Shown here in pieces: positions 1-8,865 of a stretch of DNA of 64,000 nucleotides. Position 1 is the first letter of the stretch, and each line of letters starts with the position of its first letter. The stretch is taken from positions 179,696-243,695 of the forward strand of contig CALUIS010000001.1 of assembly GCA_944320765.1 (NCBI GenBank), written 5' to 3'. Under the pieces are notes generated by a model. That model did no database searches, had not been told where the DNA came from, and was given only the letters and a program-made list of their open reading frames with translations. Made by a program: the position numbers and the translations under genes. Origin of the DNA: an uncultured Paraprevotella sp. Lineage in GTDB: Bacteria > Bacteroidota > Bacteroidia > Bacteroidales > Bacteroidaceae.

Positions 1-2355
1 GAACATGGCGTGGTCCACGGAGTGGTGCAGGCTGGCGTCGGCATTGGCCTGCAGCGTCCAGCGGTTGCTCCGGTCCAGTCCCCGGGAGTAGTCCGCCTTG
101 CCGCTTACGGTGTAGGCACCGCCCACGTTCATGGGCTTGTAGGTGTAGACACCGGTCGCGGGTTCGTAGGTTACGGACTGCGCCACGCTGCGGTGCCGGT
201 AGTTGAACGACGCGCCGAAATGGTACTGCTGCATGTGCTGTCCCGTCCGGTCCGTGTAATCGGCGGCGAGCGTGGAGGCGGCGTTGCTCTTCAGGTCCGG
301 GTTGCCGAGCTTCACCACGAGCGGTGCGCTGTCGTCCCGGTAATTGACGAGGTCGTACAGGTAGATGGACGAACGGGTGTGGTTGGCGTTGAACCGGAAG
401 TCCCGTTTGCCGTCCTTCGACATGTAGCGGTAAGAGAGGTAAGGGTTGGCGAACACGCTGTTCCGGCTGACCAGCGTGTCGAGCGAACCGCGCTGATAGT
501 CAAGTTCATCATGACGGACTTGCAAGTCCACGCCGATGTCCCAAGGGGAATATACCATGGTAAAAGGGACATTGGGAGCGAGCTTGTATGTCGACCGGGT
601 GACCAAGGAAATCTTGATGTCGTTCTCCACCACGTCGAACCGGCTTCTGTAGGAGTTGCCGGGGTCGGTGATGGCCTGCAGCGCGTCCAGTTGTGAGGCG
701 AGCGTCAGCGTATCGGGATGGTAAAGGTAGTCATGTTTGCGTTCGGATATGAAGTACAAGGTTTCATTAATCCGCAGGTTGATTCCCTTATGGGGCTTTG
801 CACTATAGTTCAAGTTAAACATGCCCCAGGTTTCCCGGTTCCGGTAGTCATTGGTATTATGCCGCAGTCCCTCCGCCGGAAGGGCGGACTGCCGGGTGAC
901 GTAGCGGGCGGCCTGTTCCGACCGTTCGTCCCCGTGGTACAGTCTGAGGCTGAGGCCCATGTAGCGTTGGAAAGTGTTGCAGGAGCCGCCTTCGCAATCC
1001 TGCGTTTCCTTTCCCACATTGAACCCCGTACTGACATCCAGCTGGCCGTTTGTTTTCCGTCCTTCGCTCATCCCCACGGTGCGCATGGCGGCTGTCAGCG
1101 AGTCGTCCCACTGCTCGAAGGCCGAGCGAAAAGAGCCGTCACGCCGGATGTGGTTGAAATCGGCATCCACATTGACATAAAAAGGTTTCTTCAGTGTCAG
1201 GCTGTTGTGCAGGTTCCAGCTCCGGTGGCCCGAGCGGTTCATGGATTCCGTAAAGGAGGTCGGCGTGCGCCCCTCGAGGAACTGTTCGTAGCGTTGGCGC
1301 ATGTCCATCCGGTTGGACATGGAAGTGAAGCCGGCGTTGAGTTTGTTGTCCAGGTTCTTGTCTGCGGACTGGTAATCCAGGTCCACGGCCACGCTCCGGG
1401 TGGTGGTGATTTGGTTGGGCATACCGGAAGGTGTCCAGTGTCCCTGCTGGCCCACGTGCCGCGTCTCGTTCACGTTGTTCAGGTTGCCCACCAGCGAATA
1501 ACGCCAGCGGTCGGTGAACCCCAGCAGGAAGGCGCGGGCCAGGTAGCGGTCCTCCGTGCCGCCCGCCGCTTCCACGTTGGCGATATACCCCCGGTTGTAT
1601 TCCGGCCTCAGGTTCACGTCCATCACGAAGCGGCGCGGCTCCACGTCGTGGCCGAGTGCCTCGCTCAGGTCTGTCTGCTTGTCATAGACTTTCACGTCCT
1701 TCACCGTGTAATAGGGCAGGTTGTCCATCAGCACCTTCTTGTTGCCCCGGAAGAACGAGCGCGAGCCCAGCAACAGCTCGTCCACCTTGCGCCCGTTCAC
1801 GAAAATCTCGCCCCCGTCGTTCATCGTCACGCCCGGAAGCTGCCGGATGAGCGCGTCCAGCATCGAGCCGTCCGGAAGCTTGAACGCGTCTGCGTTGTAC
1901 ACAATCGTATCGCCCTTGTAGTACATCTTCACCTTCGTGGCCGTCACCTCCACCTCGTCCAGGTCAATCTGGCGGGACTTGCGCATCTCCAGTGTCGGCA
2001 CGTTCACGTTTTTTGGCAGGGGGACGTTGAGTGTCACCCGTTGCCAGGCCTCATCGTAACCTTCCAGTTGGGCACGGACCAGGTATTCTCCCGGTGCGGC
2101 TTGGATTGATGCGTAGAAAAGTGCGTTCACAGGTTCTCCTTGCCCGTTTAATATAAGTGTGACGGGAACGGAGTCGGCCACTACCGTACTGTCTGAGCGG
2201 AGGATGGTGACAATAGCTTCCGGGAGCGGTGTCTTCAGGAAGCCGTCTTCCACGTTGCCGGTGAGGTTGACAGTCTGTGCCTGAATACAGACTGCATTCA
2301 GGATGACAGATGTGATAGGGATTATCCTTTTTAAACCGGTGAACAGGTTTTTCAT
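1..2355 (-). CDS. Outer-membrane beta-barrel protein with carboxypeptidase-regulatory N-terminus (3' end missing)
   Basis: The reading frame is open from an ATG at 2355 to the window edge (785 codons, no stop), so the C-terminus lies outside. The N-terminus reads MKNLFTGLKR followed by a hydrophobic stretch ending in AQT, a signal peptide of about 24 residues. Residues about 25-115 resemble a carboxypeptidase-regulatory-like beta-sandwich. A plug-like segment follows, containing IDLDEVEVTA and RQLPGVTMNDGGEIFVNGR. The rest is alternating-strand sequence rich in aromatic residues and Asn, typical of outer-membrane beta-barrels of the OMP_b-brl_3 type. Such proteins sit in the outer membrane and resemble TonB-dependent receptors, but their substrates are generally unknown. 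No SusD-type partner is visible upstream. Family placement is by pattern recognition; the substrate is not inferable. Confidence 0.85.
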   Translation of the reverse strand, partial: MKNLFTGLKRIIPITSVILNAVCIQAQTVNLTGNVEDGFLKTPLPEAIVTILRSDSTVVADSVPVTLILNGQGEPVNALFYASIQAAPGEYLVRAQLEGYDEAWQRVTLNVPLPKNVNVPTLEMRKSRQIDLDEVEVTATKVKMYYKGDTIVYNADAFKLPDGSMLDALIRQLPGVTMNDGGEIFVNGRKVDELLLGSRSFFRGNKKVLMDNLPYYTVKDVKVYDKQTDLSEALGHDVEPRRFVMDVNLRPEYNRGYIANVEAAGGTEDRYLARAFLLGFTDRWRYSLVGNLNNVNETRHVGQQGHWTPSGMPNQITTTRSVAVDLDYQSADKNLDNKLNAGFTSMSNRMDMRQRYEQFLEGRTPTSFTESMNRSGHRSWNLHNSLTLKKPFYVNVDADFNHIRRDGSFRSAFEQWDDSLTAAMRTVGMSEGRKTNGQLDVSTGFNVGKETQDCEGGSCNTFQRYMGLSLRLYHGDERSEQAARYVTRQSALPAEGLRHNTNDYRNRETWGMFNLNYSAKPHKGINLRINETLYFISERKHDYLYHPDTLTLASQLDALQAITDPGNSYRSRFDVVENDIKISLVTRSTYKLAPNVPFTMVYSPWDIGVDLQVRHDELDYQRGSLDTLVSRNSVFANPYLSYRYMSKDGKRDFRFNANHTRSSIYLYDLVNYRDDSAPLVVKLGNPDLKSNAASTLAADYTDRTGQHMQQYHFGASFNYRHRSVAQSVTYEPATGVYTYKPMNVGGAYTVSGKADYSRGLDRSNRWTLQANADASLHHSVDHAMF

Positions 2356-2441
2356 GCTGCTGGATTTAAAGATGGATGAAAAAGGCATGCCGTGCAAGAA
2401 TGCCCGCACGGCACACCCGTGAAGAAATGAATGAAAAACAG

Positions 2442-2948
2442 TTACTTGTTGAACATGTATTTGTCAATCAGTTGCTGGATGTCGGTGGCCGGTGTCTGGT
2501 GGGCCTTGCATACGTCCACGATGTAGTCCGTGAGCCGGTCGGGCATGTCAGTGCATTTCTTCCATACGTCGTGGCGCTTAAACCATTGTCCGGTGAAGGT
2601 GTTCTTGTCCACCAGGTTGAGGTTGCCGTCGCGCCCCATCTCGGTGTACTTGCCGTTCTTGAAGGTGTAGGTGCCGTATTCGTGCGGGAGAATCTGGAAC
2701 TGGCCGTTCTTCAGTTTGACGACTTCCGCGCAGGCATATTCCCCGTCGGGGCGGTACACCTTGATTTGGGTGTAATCTACGCCGCACTTGACTTTGTCCT
2801 CGCCTTCATAATAGAAAGATTCCATGAGCCATACGCCATGCAGGTCTTCGTCGCTCACTTTTTGTTGCGCCATCAGCGTGCCGTTCCAAAGGGTCAGCAT
2901 GGCCGCCAAGAGCCATGTCCCCGCTTGCTTCAAAAGATTTGTTTTCAT
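2442..2948 (-). CDS. Secreted lipocalin-like protein (DUF4488-like)
   Basis: This is a 168-residue protein with a clear signal peptide (MKTNLLKQAG, then a hydrophobic core ending at MAQQ, cleavage near residue 28). The mature part begins DEDLHGVWLMESFYYEG and contains the pattern G-x-W near its start. Later come YRPDGEY and NTFTGQWF, which fits the small lipocalin-like beta-barrel proteins common in Bacteroidales (DUF4488 type). It lies 86 bp upstream of the outer-membrane barrel gene on the same strand and could be co-transcribed with it. A Bacteroidales promoter-like pair lies about 50-80 bp upstream. No catalytic residues are recognised and the ligand is unknown. The family assignment is from memory of the fold pattern and is only moderately certain. 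Confidence 0.75.
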   Translation of the reverse strand: MKTNLLKQAGTWLLAAMLTLWNGTLMAQQKVSDEDLHGVWLMESFYYEGEDKVKCGVDYTQIKVYRPDGEYACAEVVKLKNGQFQILPHEYGTYTFKNGKYTEMGRDGNLNLVDKNTFTGQWFKRHDVWKKCTDMPDRLTDYIVDVCKAHQTPATDIQQLIDKYMFNK

Positions 2949-2996
2949 ACGTCATTCGTTTAAGAGGTGAATGGAATAAGTTCGTTTCTCACGTTG

Positions 2997-3027
2997 CAAA
3001 TTTATTCCACGTTGTTTGGTCTTCCAA
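2997..3027 (-). promoter_or_regulatory. Candidate promoter for the lipocalin-like gene
   Basis: On the minus strand the -7 box TAAATTTG (2997-3004) fits TAnnTTTG. A TTGG at 3024-3027, 19 bp upstream, serves as a weak -33 box. Transcription would start near 2990, leaving a leader of about 40 nt before the ATG at 2948. Confidence 0.5.
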
Positions 3028-3310
3028 GAAAACGGGTTGGCAAATGCTTGGCATCTATCAGCGACTCTTGATAAATATTTCATGACGATTATTTTATTTT
3101 AATGCCAAAGGTACTGATTTTATTCGAAATGCGGCTGTTTGATTGGTGTTTTTGTGGCATTTATTTGGTATTCTTGTGGCTGTTCATTTCGCATTTTTGC
3201 GGCGTTTTGCTTGGTATTCGTGTTGCCAAAAGCTTGGCATCTTGGCGGTTCAGCCGCTCGGCGGAGAGAGGAAAGAGTTGGCAGAAACTTGGCAGGGGAA
3301 GATAATAGGC
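3028..3310. repeat. Intergenic region with TTGGTATTC/TTGGCATC repeats
   Basis: No convincing gene is seen in this stretch. It holds two imperfect direct repeats of about 32-34 bp at 3149-3180 and 3194-3227 (period 45 bp), both built on TTTTTGnGGC and TTGGTATTC. Scattered TTGGCATC and TGCCAA words occur around 3040-3290, some pairing as short palindromes (GCCAAAAGCTTGGC, 3224-3237). Similar TGGTATT and CCAAG/CTTGG words recur near 18514-18567. What they do is unknown. Confidence 0.5.
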
Positions 3311-4360
3311 TTATAATGAGAGGATGAATTCATCCCAGTCCTTCGCACTTCCTTTTTGCTGGAACACCTTTTTATAAAGCCTGTTCCGGATGCTGCTGAT
3401 GGTGCTGATGTCCTTGCAGAGGACACCGGCCATCTCGGACGGGGAGAAGCGGAGCTTGACGAGCAGGCAGACGCGGTGTTCTACGGCGGACATCTTGCAC
3501 AAGCCGGACAGGCGGCGGACGAAGTCGGGATACACCGGCCTGATTTCCCTTTCCATCTCTTCCCATTCTTCGGGCTTGAGCGTCTCTCCGGCGGCGATGC
3601 GCCGTTGCAAGCGGATGAAATAGTCGGACTGGAAAAAGTCTTCTTCCACTTGTTTGAAGGCTTTTGCCACGACGGAAAGTCTTGCGGCCTGTTCTTCCGT
3701 GATCTGGGCCAGCTGTTGTTCGATTTTCCGCTTGCGGCGCGAAAGCCGGTGCAGATAATATAAGGTAAGGCAGACGGCCAGTACCAGCGCGGACACTAGA
3801 TAGGCCAGCCGGTGGTTCGTGGCCTGCAGCTTACGCTCGGAGGTGGAGAGGACGTAGCGCATCACTTCGCTGTTGGCATTCAGGCTGTCTCTTGCGATGA
3901 TGTCGCGGATTTCCTTCATGCGGTTCTCGGTCATCTCGCGGTTGCGATGGAAGGTGTGGAGCCGTCCGCGTTGCTGTATCACCAAGGTGGTGTCGTCCGG
4001 CAGCGTCAGCGGTCGCCGGAAGCCGTCCTCGAAGTACAGGAATTCATGGTTGCCTTTGTAGATGATGTCAAAGTCGCCCTTCGCGGCGGGGATGATGACG
4101 ATGCCGGAAGGCGTGGAAAGCAGCTGGCAGTCGTAATAGGTGGTGTCGCGGCTGAAGATGCGGCAATACGTCATGCCTTCCATCGGATAAGTCCGCTCAT
4201 AGGTCTCGCCGGGATAAGTGATTTTGGAGAGGGTCCACACGCCCGGCAGACCGTACAGTTCCGGTTGGGCCGAGTGGTCGCGGCAGCCCGTCAGTCCTGT
4301 CAGGAGGACGGTCAGGCATAGCAGGAGCGTCTTTCTTTTCATGGAGCTTGTCGGTTGCAT
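3311..4360 (-). CDS. Membrane-anchored lipoprotein with C-terminal LuxR-like HTH (one-component regulator)
   Basis: This is a 349-residue protein. The start at 4360 has a good ribosome site (AAGGAGG) inside the end of the upstream gene; an internal ATG at 4342 is an alternative. A lipobox LTGC places the lipidated Cys at residue 26. Residues 30-140 form a beta-rich lipocalin-like sensor region (GVWTLSK..). Residues 185-204 are a transmembrane helix, followed by a basic, coiled-coil-like stretch and, at about 290-335, a helix-turn-helix (HRVCLLVKLRFSPSEMAGVL). The layout suggests a periplasmic sensor wired directly to a cytoplasmic DNA-binding domain. It begins 4 bp after the Na/Pi transporter stop, so the two are co-transcribed; it may respond to phosphate or envelope state. 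This role is inference. Confidence 0.8.
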   Translation of the reverse strand: MQPTSSMKRKTLLLCLTVLLTGLTGCRDHSAQPELYGLPGVWTLSKITYPGETYERTYPMEGMTYCRIFSRDTTYYDCQLLSTPSGIVIIPAAKGDFDIIYKGNHEFLYFEDGFRRPLTLPDDTTLVIQQRGRLHTFHRNREMTENRMKEIRDIIARDSLNANSEVMRYVLSTSERKLQATNHRLAYLVSALVLAVCLTLYYLHRLSRRKRKIEQQLAQITEEQAARLSVVAKAFKQVEEDFFQSDYFIRLQRRIAAGETLKPEEWEEMEREIRPVYPDFVRRLSGLCKMSAVEHRVCLLVKLRFSPSEMAGVLCKDISTISSIRNRLYKKVFQQKGSAKDWDEFILSL

Positions 4361-4364
4361 GTCT

Positions 4365-6053
4365 TTATCCTCCTTGCGATTCCATCCGGGCTTCCGTCAC
4401 GTTGATGATGCTGTCGGAGAGCTGCTCGCATTCGTTGATGACATCCATGTACATGGCACCGGTCTGGTAGCTGTACCGTCCGCGGTTCACGTCGGCAAAA
4501 TTAAGGTTGCGCAGCTGGTTGCGGTAGTTGTTGATTTCCTTCTCGATGTAGTAGGCCGTGGGGGCTTCGCGGGGCGGCTTGCGGGCGAAGAGCAGGACGC
4601 GCATCTGTTCCAGGGCCTGTTCGGCGAGCTGGAACATCTGGTGGATGTGTTCCAGTTGTGGCTCCGTCAGCGGCTGGCTGCTGTAGAAGTTGCGCCGTGC
4701 CGTGTGGGCGATGTGGTGGCAGCTGTCGCCGATGCTCTCTATCTCCGCCAGTTCGCGGAGCATCCCGCAGATGACGGGGCGGAGCCGGTCCGGCACGTCA
4801 TCTTCCGCCGTGATGCGGTTCAGGTAGTTGGCGATGTCCGTCTCCATCTCGTCGCTGACTTCCTCGTAGTGTTCCACCCGTGCGAAGATGTTCTTGAAGT
4901 CCGTCTCGTTGTCGGCCGAGAAGAGGTAGCGCGTCTGGGTGAACATCTGGGTCACGGTGTCGGCATAGTTGATGATTTCCTTGCGGGCTTCCATGACGGA
5001 CTCTTCCGGCGTGTCGAGCAGGCCTTTGGTGATGAAGCGCAGCTCGGTCTTCTTCTCGTCGTTGTTTCGCGGCTTGCTGACGCATCTCTCGGCCCACCTT
5101 TCCAATGGTTTTACCCAGCCGATGAAGAGGGCGGCGTTGCAGAGGTTGAACCCCGTGTGGAAGGCGGCCAGCACGTAAGCCAGGTTGTGGTCGGGGGCCG
5201 TCTGTCCGGCAACCGGGTCGAGACGGGCGAAGTCGCACAGCAGGTCGATGACATAGGGGAAAGCCGCGAACATCCACGCCACGCCGCTCAGGTTGAACAC
5301 CAGCTGGCCGAAAGCCGTGCGGCGGGCTTGCGTGCCGGCCGAAGAGGCGGCGCGGCAGGTCACGACGGCACGCCCGATGTTCTCGCCAAGCATGAAGGCG
5401 GCACCGGCATATACCGACCATATCCCGGTGGAACACAGCACCATGGAAGTGGCCATGATGGCGGCCGAGGACTGTACGGCAAAGGTGACGGCGGCCCCGA
5501 CGAGCAGCAGGAGGACGTAGGCTCCGTAGTGTTCGCCTTTCATGCCCAAATAGGTGGCCACGGTATGCTGGTCGGCGGCGGGCATACTGTCGTAGAGATG
5601 GCAGAGCAGGCCGAGGCTCAGCAGGATGAAGCAGAAGCCGAAGACGGACTCGCCCAAGGCGGGCCGCTTGCGGTACTGCACCAGCAGGAACGCCGCCAGC
5701 ATCAGGGGGTAGATGTAGTTGCTGAACCCGAAGTTGAGTTCGGCGGCCATGAGCCAGGCCACGAGCGTGTTGCCCACGGACGCTCCCATCAGGGCCGGGA
5801 GGGCCTGCATGAAGGTGAGCATCCCGGCGTGGACGAAGCTGACGGTCATCAGCGAGGCGGCGGTGGACGACTGTATCATGGCCGTGACCAGCGCACCGGT
5901 GAGCAGCGAGGAGAAACGGTTGGTAGTCAGCGAGTCGAGGATATGCCGGAGGCGGTCGTCGGCCAATTGCTGGAGGCTGTCTCCCATCAGTTTTGTGCCG
6001 TACATCAGCAGGCCGAGGCATCCCAAAAGTTTTAAAAATGCTAAAACTACCAT
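4365..6053 (-). CDS. Na+/phosphate cotransporter family protein with PhoU-like tail
   Basis: From an ATG at 6053 the product has 562 residues; the longer open frame to 6185 would run past the divergent promoter region and is less likely. The N-terminal part begins MVVLAFLKLLGCLGLLMYGT and carries two halves rich in hydrophobic helices with paired QSSTAAS and QSSAAIM motifs, the inverted-repeat signature of the NptA/PF02690 sodium-phosphate symporters. The C-terminal 200 or so residues are helical and acidic, resembling a PhoU domain. It should import phosphate with sodium across the inner membrane. It is divergent from the nucleoside kinase and co-transcribed with the HTH lipoprotein downstream. 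Confidence 0.9.
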   Translation of the reverse strand: MVVLAFLKLLGCLGLLMYGTKLMGDSLQQLADDRLRHILDSLTTNRFSSLLTGALVTAMIQSSTAASLMTVSFVHAGMLTFMQALPALMGASVGNTLVAWLMAAELNFGFSNYIYPLMLAAFLLVQYRKRPALGESVFGFCFILLSLGLLCHLYDSMPAADQHTVATYLGMKGEHYGAYVLLLLVGAAVTFAVQSSAAIMATSMVLCSTGIWSVYAGAAFMLGENIGRAVVTCRAASSAGTQARRTAFGQLVFNLSGVAWMFAAFPYVIDLLCDFARLDPVAGQTAPDHNLAYVLAAFHTGFNLCNAALFIGWVKPLERWAERCVSKPRNNDEKKTELRFITKGLLDTPEESVMEARKEIINYADTVTQMFTQTRYLFSADNETDFKNIFARVEHYEEVSDEMETDIANYLNRITAEDDVPDRLRPVICGMLRELAEIESIGDSCHHIAHTARRNFYSSQPLTEPQLEHIHQMFQLAEQALEQMRVLLFARKPPREAPTAYYIEKEINNYRNQLRNLNFADVNRGRYSYQTGAMYMDVINECEQLSDSIINVTEARMESQGG

Positions 6054-6081
6054 ACGCAGTCGAAATATAAGTGAACACCTG

Positions 6082-6112
6082 TTTGACGTTTCCGCGCCAT
6101 TGCCTAATTTTA
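6082..6112 (+). promoter_or_regulatory. Promoter of the nucleoside kinase gene
   Basis: TTTG at 6082-6085 and TAATTTTA at 6105-6112 are separated by exactly 19 bp, close to the Bacteroidales consensus TTTG-N19-TAnnTTTG. The predicted start near 6119 gives a leader of about 20 nt before the ATG at 6139. The same 85-bp gap must also hold the promoter of the divergent Na/Pi operon, for which I see only a weak TATATTTC on the minus strand. Confidence 0.55.
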
Positions 6113-6138
6113 GGGCTGTTTGTAAAACCCCGCAAGTC

Positions 6139-7800
6139 ATGGAGCCAGAAGTCAGAATTCGTTGCAAAAATAATAAAAAAAACATTCAAATCCCCATGGG
6201 AAGCACACTTTGGGACGCTTACTGTGCGTTAAACTTGCAAATGCCCTACGGGCCGGTCAGCGCGAAGGTCAACAACAAGGTGGAGGGATTGCATTACCGT
6301 TTCTATAATGACAAGGACGTGGAGTTCCTCGATGTCACTTCGCCTTCCGGGATGCGTACCTACACCCGCTCGCTGTTCTTCGTGCTGGTGAAGGCTGTGC
6401 GGGACCTGTTCCCGGGGTGTTACCTCCGTATCGACACGCCTGTGGCCCGCGGCTATTATTGCGACCTGCGTATCGGGCGGGCGTTGGAAGAGAATGACGT
6501 GACGGCCATCTGGCGGAGGATGAAGGAAATCGTGGCGGCGGACATTCCGTTCCGGCGCATCCAGTGTCCCACGGAGGACGCCATCGAGATGTTCCGCCAG
6601 GCGGGGATGACCAGCAAGGTGAAACTGCTGGAGAGTTCCGGCTCCATCTACACGCATTATTACCGTCTGGACGATACGGTGGACTATTTCTATGGTTCGC
6701 TGCTCACTTCCACGGGCGGGTTGAAGGTGTTCGACGTGATGAAATACTATGACGGGCTGCTGCTCCGCATCCCTTCGCGGAAGAATCCCGAACGGTTGGA
6801 AGAGATGGTGCATCAGGAGAAGATGCTGGAGATTTTCCGGGAACATCATCATTGGCAGGAGATTGTGGGGCTGAGTACGGTGGGCGACTTCAACCGCGCC
6901 TGCCAGGAGGGCCATGCCACGGACTTGATCAACGTGGCCGAGGCCCTGCAGGAGAAGAAAATCGTGCAGATAGCCGATGAAATCCAGTCGCGGCGCAACC
7001 TGAAGCTGATTCTGATTGCCGGCCCGTCGTCCAGCGGGAAGACCACGTTCAGCAAGCGGCTGTCCATCCAGCTGATGGCCAACGGGATGAAGCCTTACCC
7101 CGTGTCGCTGGACGATTATTTCGTAGACCGCGAGCAGACGCCGAAGGACGAGCATGGGGAGTATGACTTCGAGTCCATCTACGCGTTGGACCTGCCATTC
7201 TTCAACAGCCAGTTGAAGGCGTTGCTGGCCGGCGAGGAGGTGGAGCTGCCTCGCTACAACTTCCAGAAGGGCGTGCGGGAGATGAGCGGGAAACGGCTGA
7301 GGCTGGCGGACAACATGATTCTGATTCTGGAGGGCATACACGGGCTGAATCCGGAGCTGACGGCGCAAATCGAGGACCAGTATAAGTACCGTATCTATGT
7401 GTCGGCCATGACCACCATCCTGTTGGACGCGCACAATTATATCCCCACCACCGACAACCGTTTGTTGCGGCGCATCATCCGGGACTACAAATACCGGGGC
7501 TGCTCGGCGTTGGAGACCATCCACCGCTGGCCGAGCGTGCGAGCGGGGGAGGACAAGTGGATATTCCCTTATCAGGAACAGGCCGATGCCATGTTCAACA
7601 GCGCGTTGCTGTTCGAGCTGGCGGTGATACGCAACCAGGCCTTGCCTTTGCTGGAGCAGGTGCCGGAGAACGTGCCGGAGTATTCCGAGGCCTACCGCCT
7701 GCGCAAGTTCCTCCGTTATTTCGTGCCGATGTCCGACAATGAGATTCCGCCCACGTCTTTGTTGCGGGAGTTTGTGGGCGGCAGCTCGTTCCAGTATTGA
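6139..7800 (+). CDS. Nucleoside (uridine/AMP/CMP-type) kinase with ThrRS-like N-terminal domains
   Basis: From ATG 6139 the product has 553 residues. The in-frame extension upstream to 5719 would cross the divergent transporter gene and is rejected. Residues 1-65 look like a TGS domain. Residues about 70-240 resemble the second additional domain of threonyl-tRNA synthetases, with motifs such as GYYCDLRIGR and YYRLDDTVDY. The C-terminal half is a P-loop kinase of the uridine kinase/phosphoribulokinase family: Walker A GPSSSGKTT at 295-303, then VSLDDYFVDR (substrate Asp) and ELPRYNF. It probably phosphorylates nucleosides in pyrimidine/purine salvage. The fused architecture is known in Bacteroidota and Thermotogota, where the exact nucleoside preference varies. 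Confidence 0.9.
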   Translation: MEPEVRIRCKNNKKNIQIPMGSTLWDAYCALNLQMPYGPVSAKVNNKVEGLHYRFYNDKDVEFLDVTSPSGMRTYTRSLFFVLVKAVRDLFPGCYLRIDTPVARGYYCDLRIGRALEENDVTAIWRRMKEIVAADIPFRRIQCPTEDAIEMFRQAGMTSKVKLLESSGSIYTHYYRLDDTVDYFYGSLLTSTGGLKVFDVMKYYDGLLLRIPSRKNPERLEEMVHQEKMLEIFREHHHWQEIVGLSTVGDFNRACQEGHATDLINVAEALQEKKIVQIADEIQSRRNLKLILIAGPSSSGKTTFSKRLSIQLMANGMKPYPVSLDDYFVDREQTPKDEHGEYDFESIYALDLPFFNSQLKALLAGEEVELPRYNFQKGVREMSGKRLRLADNMILILEGIHGLNPELTAQIEDQYKYRIYVSAMTTILLDAHNYIPTTDNRLLRRIIRDYKYRGCSALETIHRWPSVRAGEDKWIFPYQEQADAMFNSALLFELAVIRNQALPLLEQVPENVPEYSEAYRLRKFLRYFVPMSDNEIPPTSLLREFVGGSSFQY

Positions 7801-7810
7801 CGGGGAAGGT

Positions 7811-8848
7811 TTACAACCATCCTTCCCGTTTGTACCAGGCGATGGTTTCCTTCACTCCGCGGGCCAGGGGATATTCGGGACGGTAGCCCAGTTCTTTTTG
7901 GGCGGGCATGATGTCGCATTGCCAGTTGCGCTGGCAGAGGATGTGGAACTTGTCGCGGTTCAGTGTGGCTGTCTTGCCGCGTAGGCGGGCGATGCGGTCG
8001 CTCACGGTGCATACGGCGCGGAGGAACCAGACGGGGGCGGTGACACGCAGCATGAACGGATGCCCCAGCTCTTCCCGCACCAGGTCGCTGAAGTCCGTGC
8101 TGTGGTAGATTTGTCCGTCGCTGATGAAGAATTCCCGGTGAAGCACATCCTTCTCCATGGCCGCGTAGACTGCCTGCACCAGATCCTTTACGTAGACGAA
8201 AGTGATTTCCTGAGGACGGAAGCCCACGCAGAAGTCTACATGCTGCTTGATGCTTTGCGCCATAACGAAGTAGTCCTTTTCCCGCGGGCCGTAGACGCCG
8301 GTGGGGCGTAGGATGACGTAAGGAAAGTCTTTCAAGGACTTGATATAGCGTTCGGCCTCCAGCTTGCTTTCGCCGTAGGCCGTGTTGGGACGGGGGGAGT
8401 CGTTTTCGCGGATGGGGGCGTAAATCCACGGCCGGTCCGGGGTGGCTTGGCGGACAGGCTGTTCGCGGATAGCTCCGAAGACGCTAAGCGAGCTGATGAA
8501 GATGAAACGCCGCGGCACCATGTCCAGTTCGCGGAGCATGTCCGCGAAATTCCGCGTGCCTTCCGTGTTGGTGCGGAAAAAGTCCTCGCGGCGGATACAC
8601 TTCGTGGCACCGGCCGCATGTACGATGATGTCCCATCCGCCGAAGTCGGCCTTGTATGCGGCCAGTTGCGTCCGCAAGACTTCCGGGTGGCTGAAATCCA
8701 GTTCCGCGAAACGGGTGCGCGGGTCGGGGAGGTACTGCCGGCTGCTGGTGGCCCTCATGCCGGCCCACATCTGGTGTCCGTCTTCCAGTCCTTTTTCTAC
8801 GATGAAACTGCCGATGAAGCCGCTGGCTCCTGTCACTAATATCTTCAT
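7811..8848 (-). CDS. NAD-dependent epimerase/dehydratase family protein (extended SDR)
   Basis: This 345-residue protein has the Rossmann motif GASGFIG at residues 7-13, an HAAGATK segment near 77, SS-LSVFG near 119-125, and the catalytic pair Y158-x-x-x-K162 in YGESK. These features define an extended short-chain dehydrogenase/reductase acting on a nucleotide sugar or related substrate. No partner enzymes for a specific sugar pathway are adjacent, so the substrate is not predicted. It starts 17 bp after the stop of the CDF transporter and is probably in the same operon. Its stop lies 10 bp from the end of the convergent nucleoside kinase gene. Confidence 0.88.
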   Translation of the reverse strand: MKILVTGASGFIGSFIVEKGLEDGHQMWAGMRATSSRQYLPDPRTRFAELDFSHPEVLRTQLAAYKADFGGWDIIVHAAGATKCIRREDFFRTNTEGTRNFADMLRELDMVPRRFIFISSLSVFGAIREQPVRQATPDRPWIYAPIRENDSPRPNTAYGESKLEAERYIKSLKDFPYVILRPTGVYGPREKDYFVMAQSIKQHVDFCVGFRPQEITFVYVKDLVQAVYAAMEKDVLHREFFISDGQIYHSTDFSDLVREELGHPFMLRVTAPVWFLRAVCTVSDRIARLRGKTATLNRDKFHILCQRNWQCDIMPAQKELGYRPEYPLARGVKETIAWYKREGWL

Positions 8849-8865
8849 GGTGTTGTCTGTCGGGA

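Noticed and set aside
718..2109. Plus-strand open frames of 463 and 228 codons across 10-2109
   Set aside because: They are antisense to the outer-membrane barrel gene, whose frame is open, begins with a signal peptide and shows family motifs. The plus-strand products are Val/His-rich shadows.
7803..7831. GGGAAGG/CCTTCCC hairpin between the nucleoside kinase and SDR genes as a terminator
   Set aside because: The right arm is inside the last codons of the SDR gene, the stem is only 7 bp and no T-tract is present.
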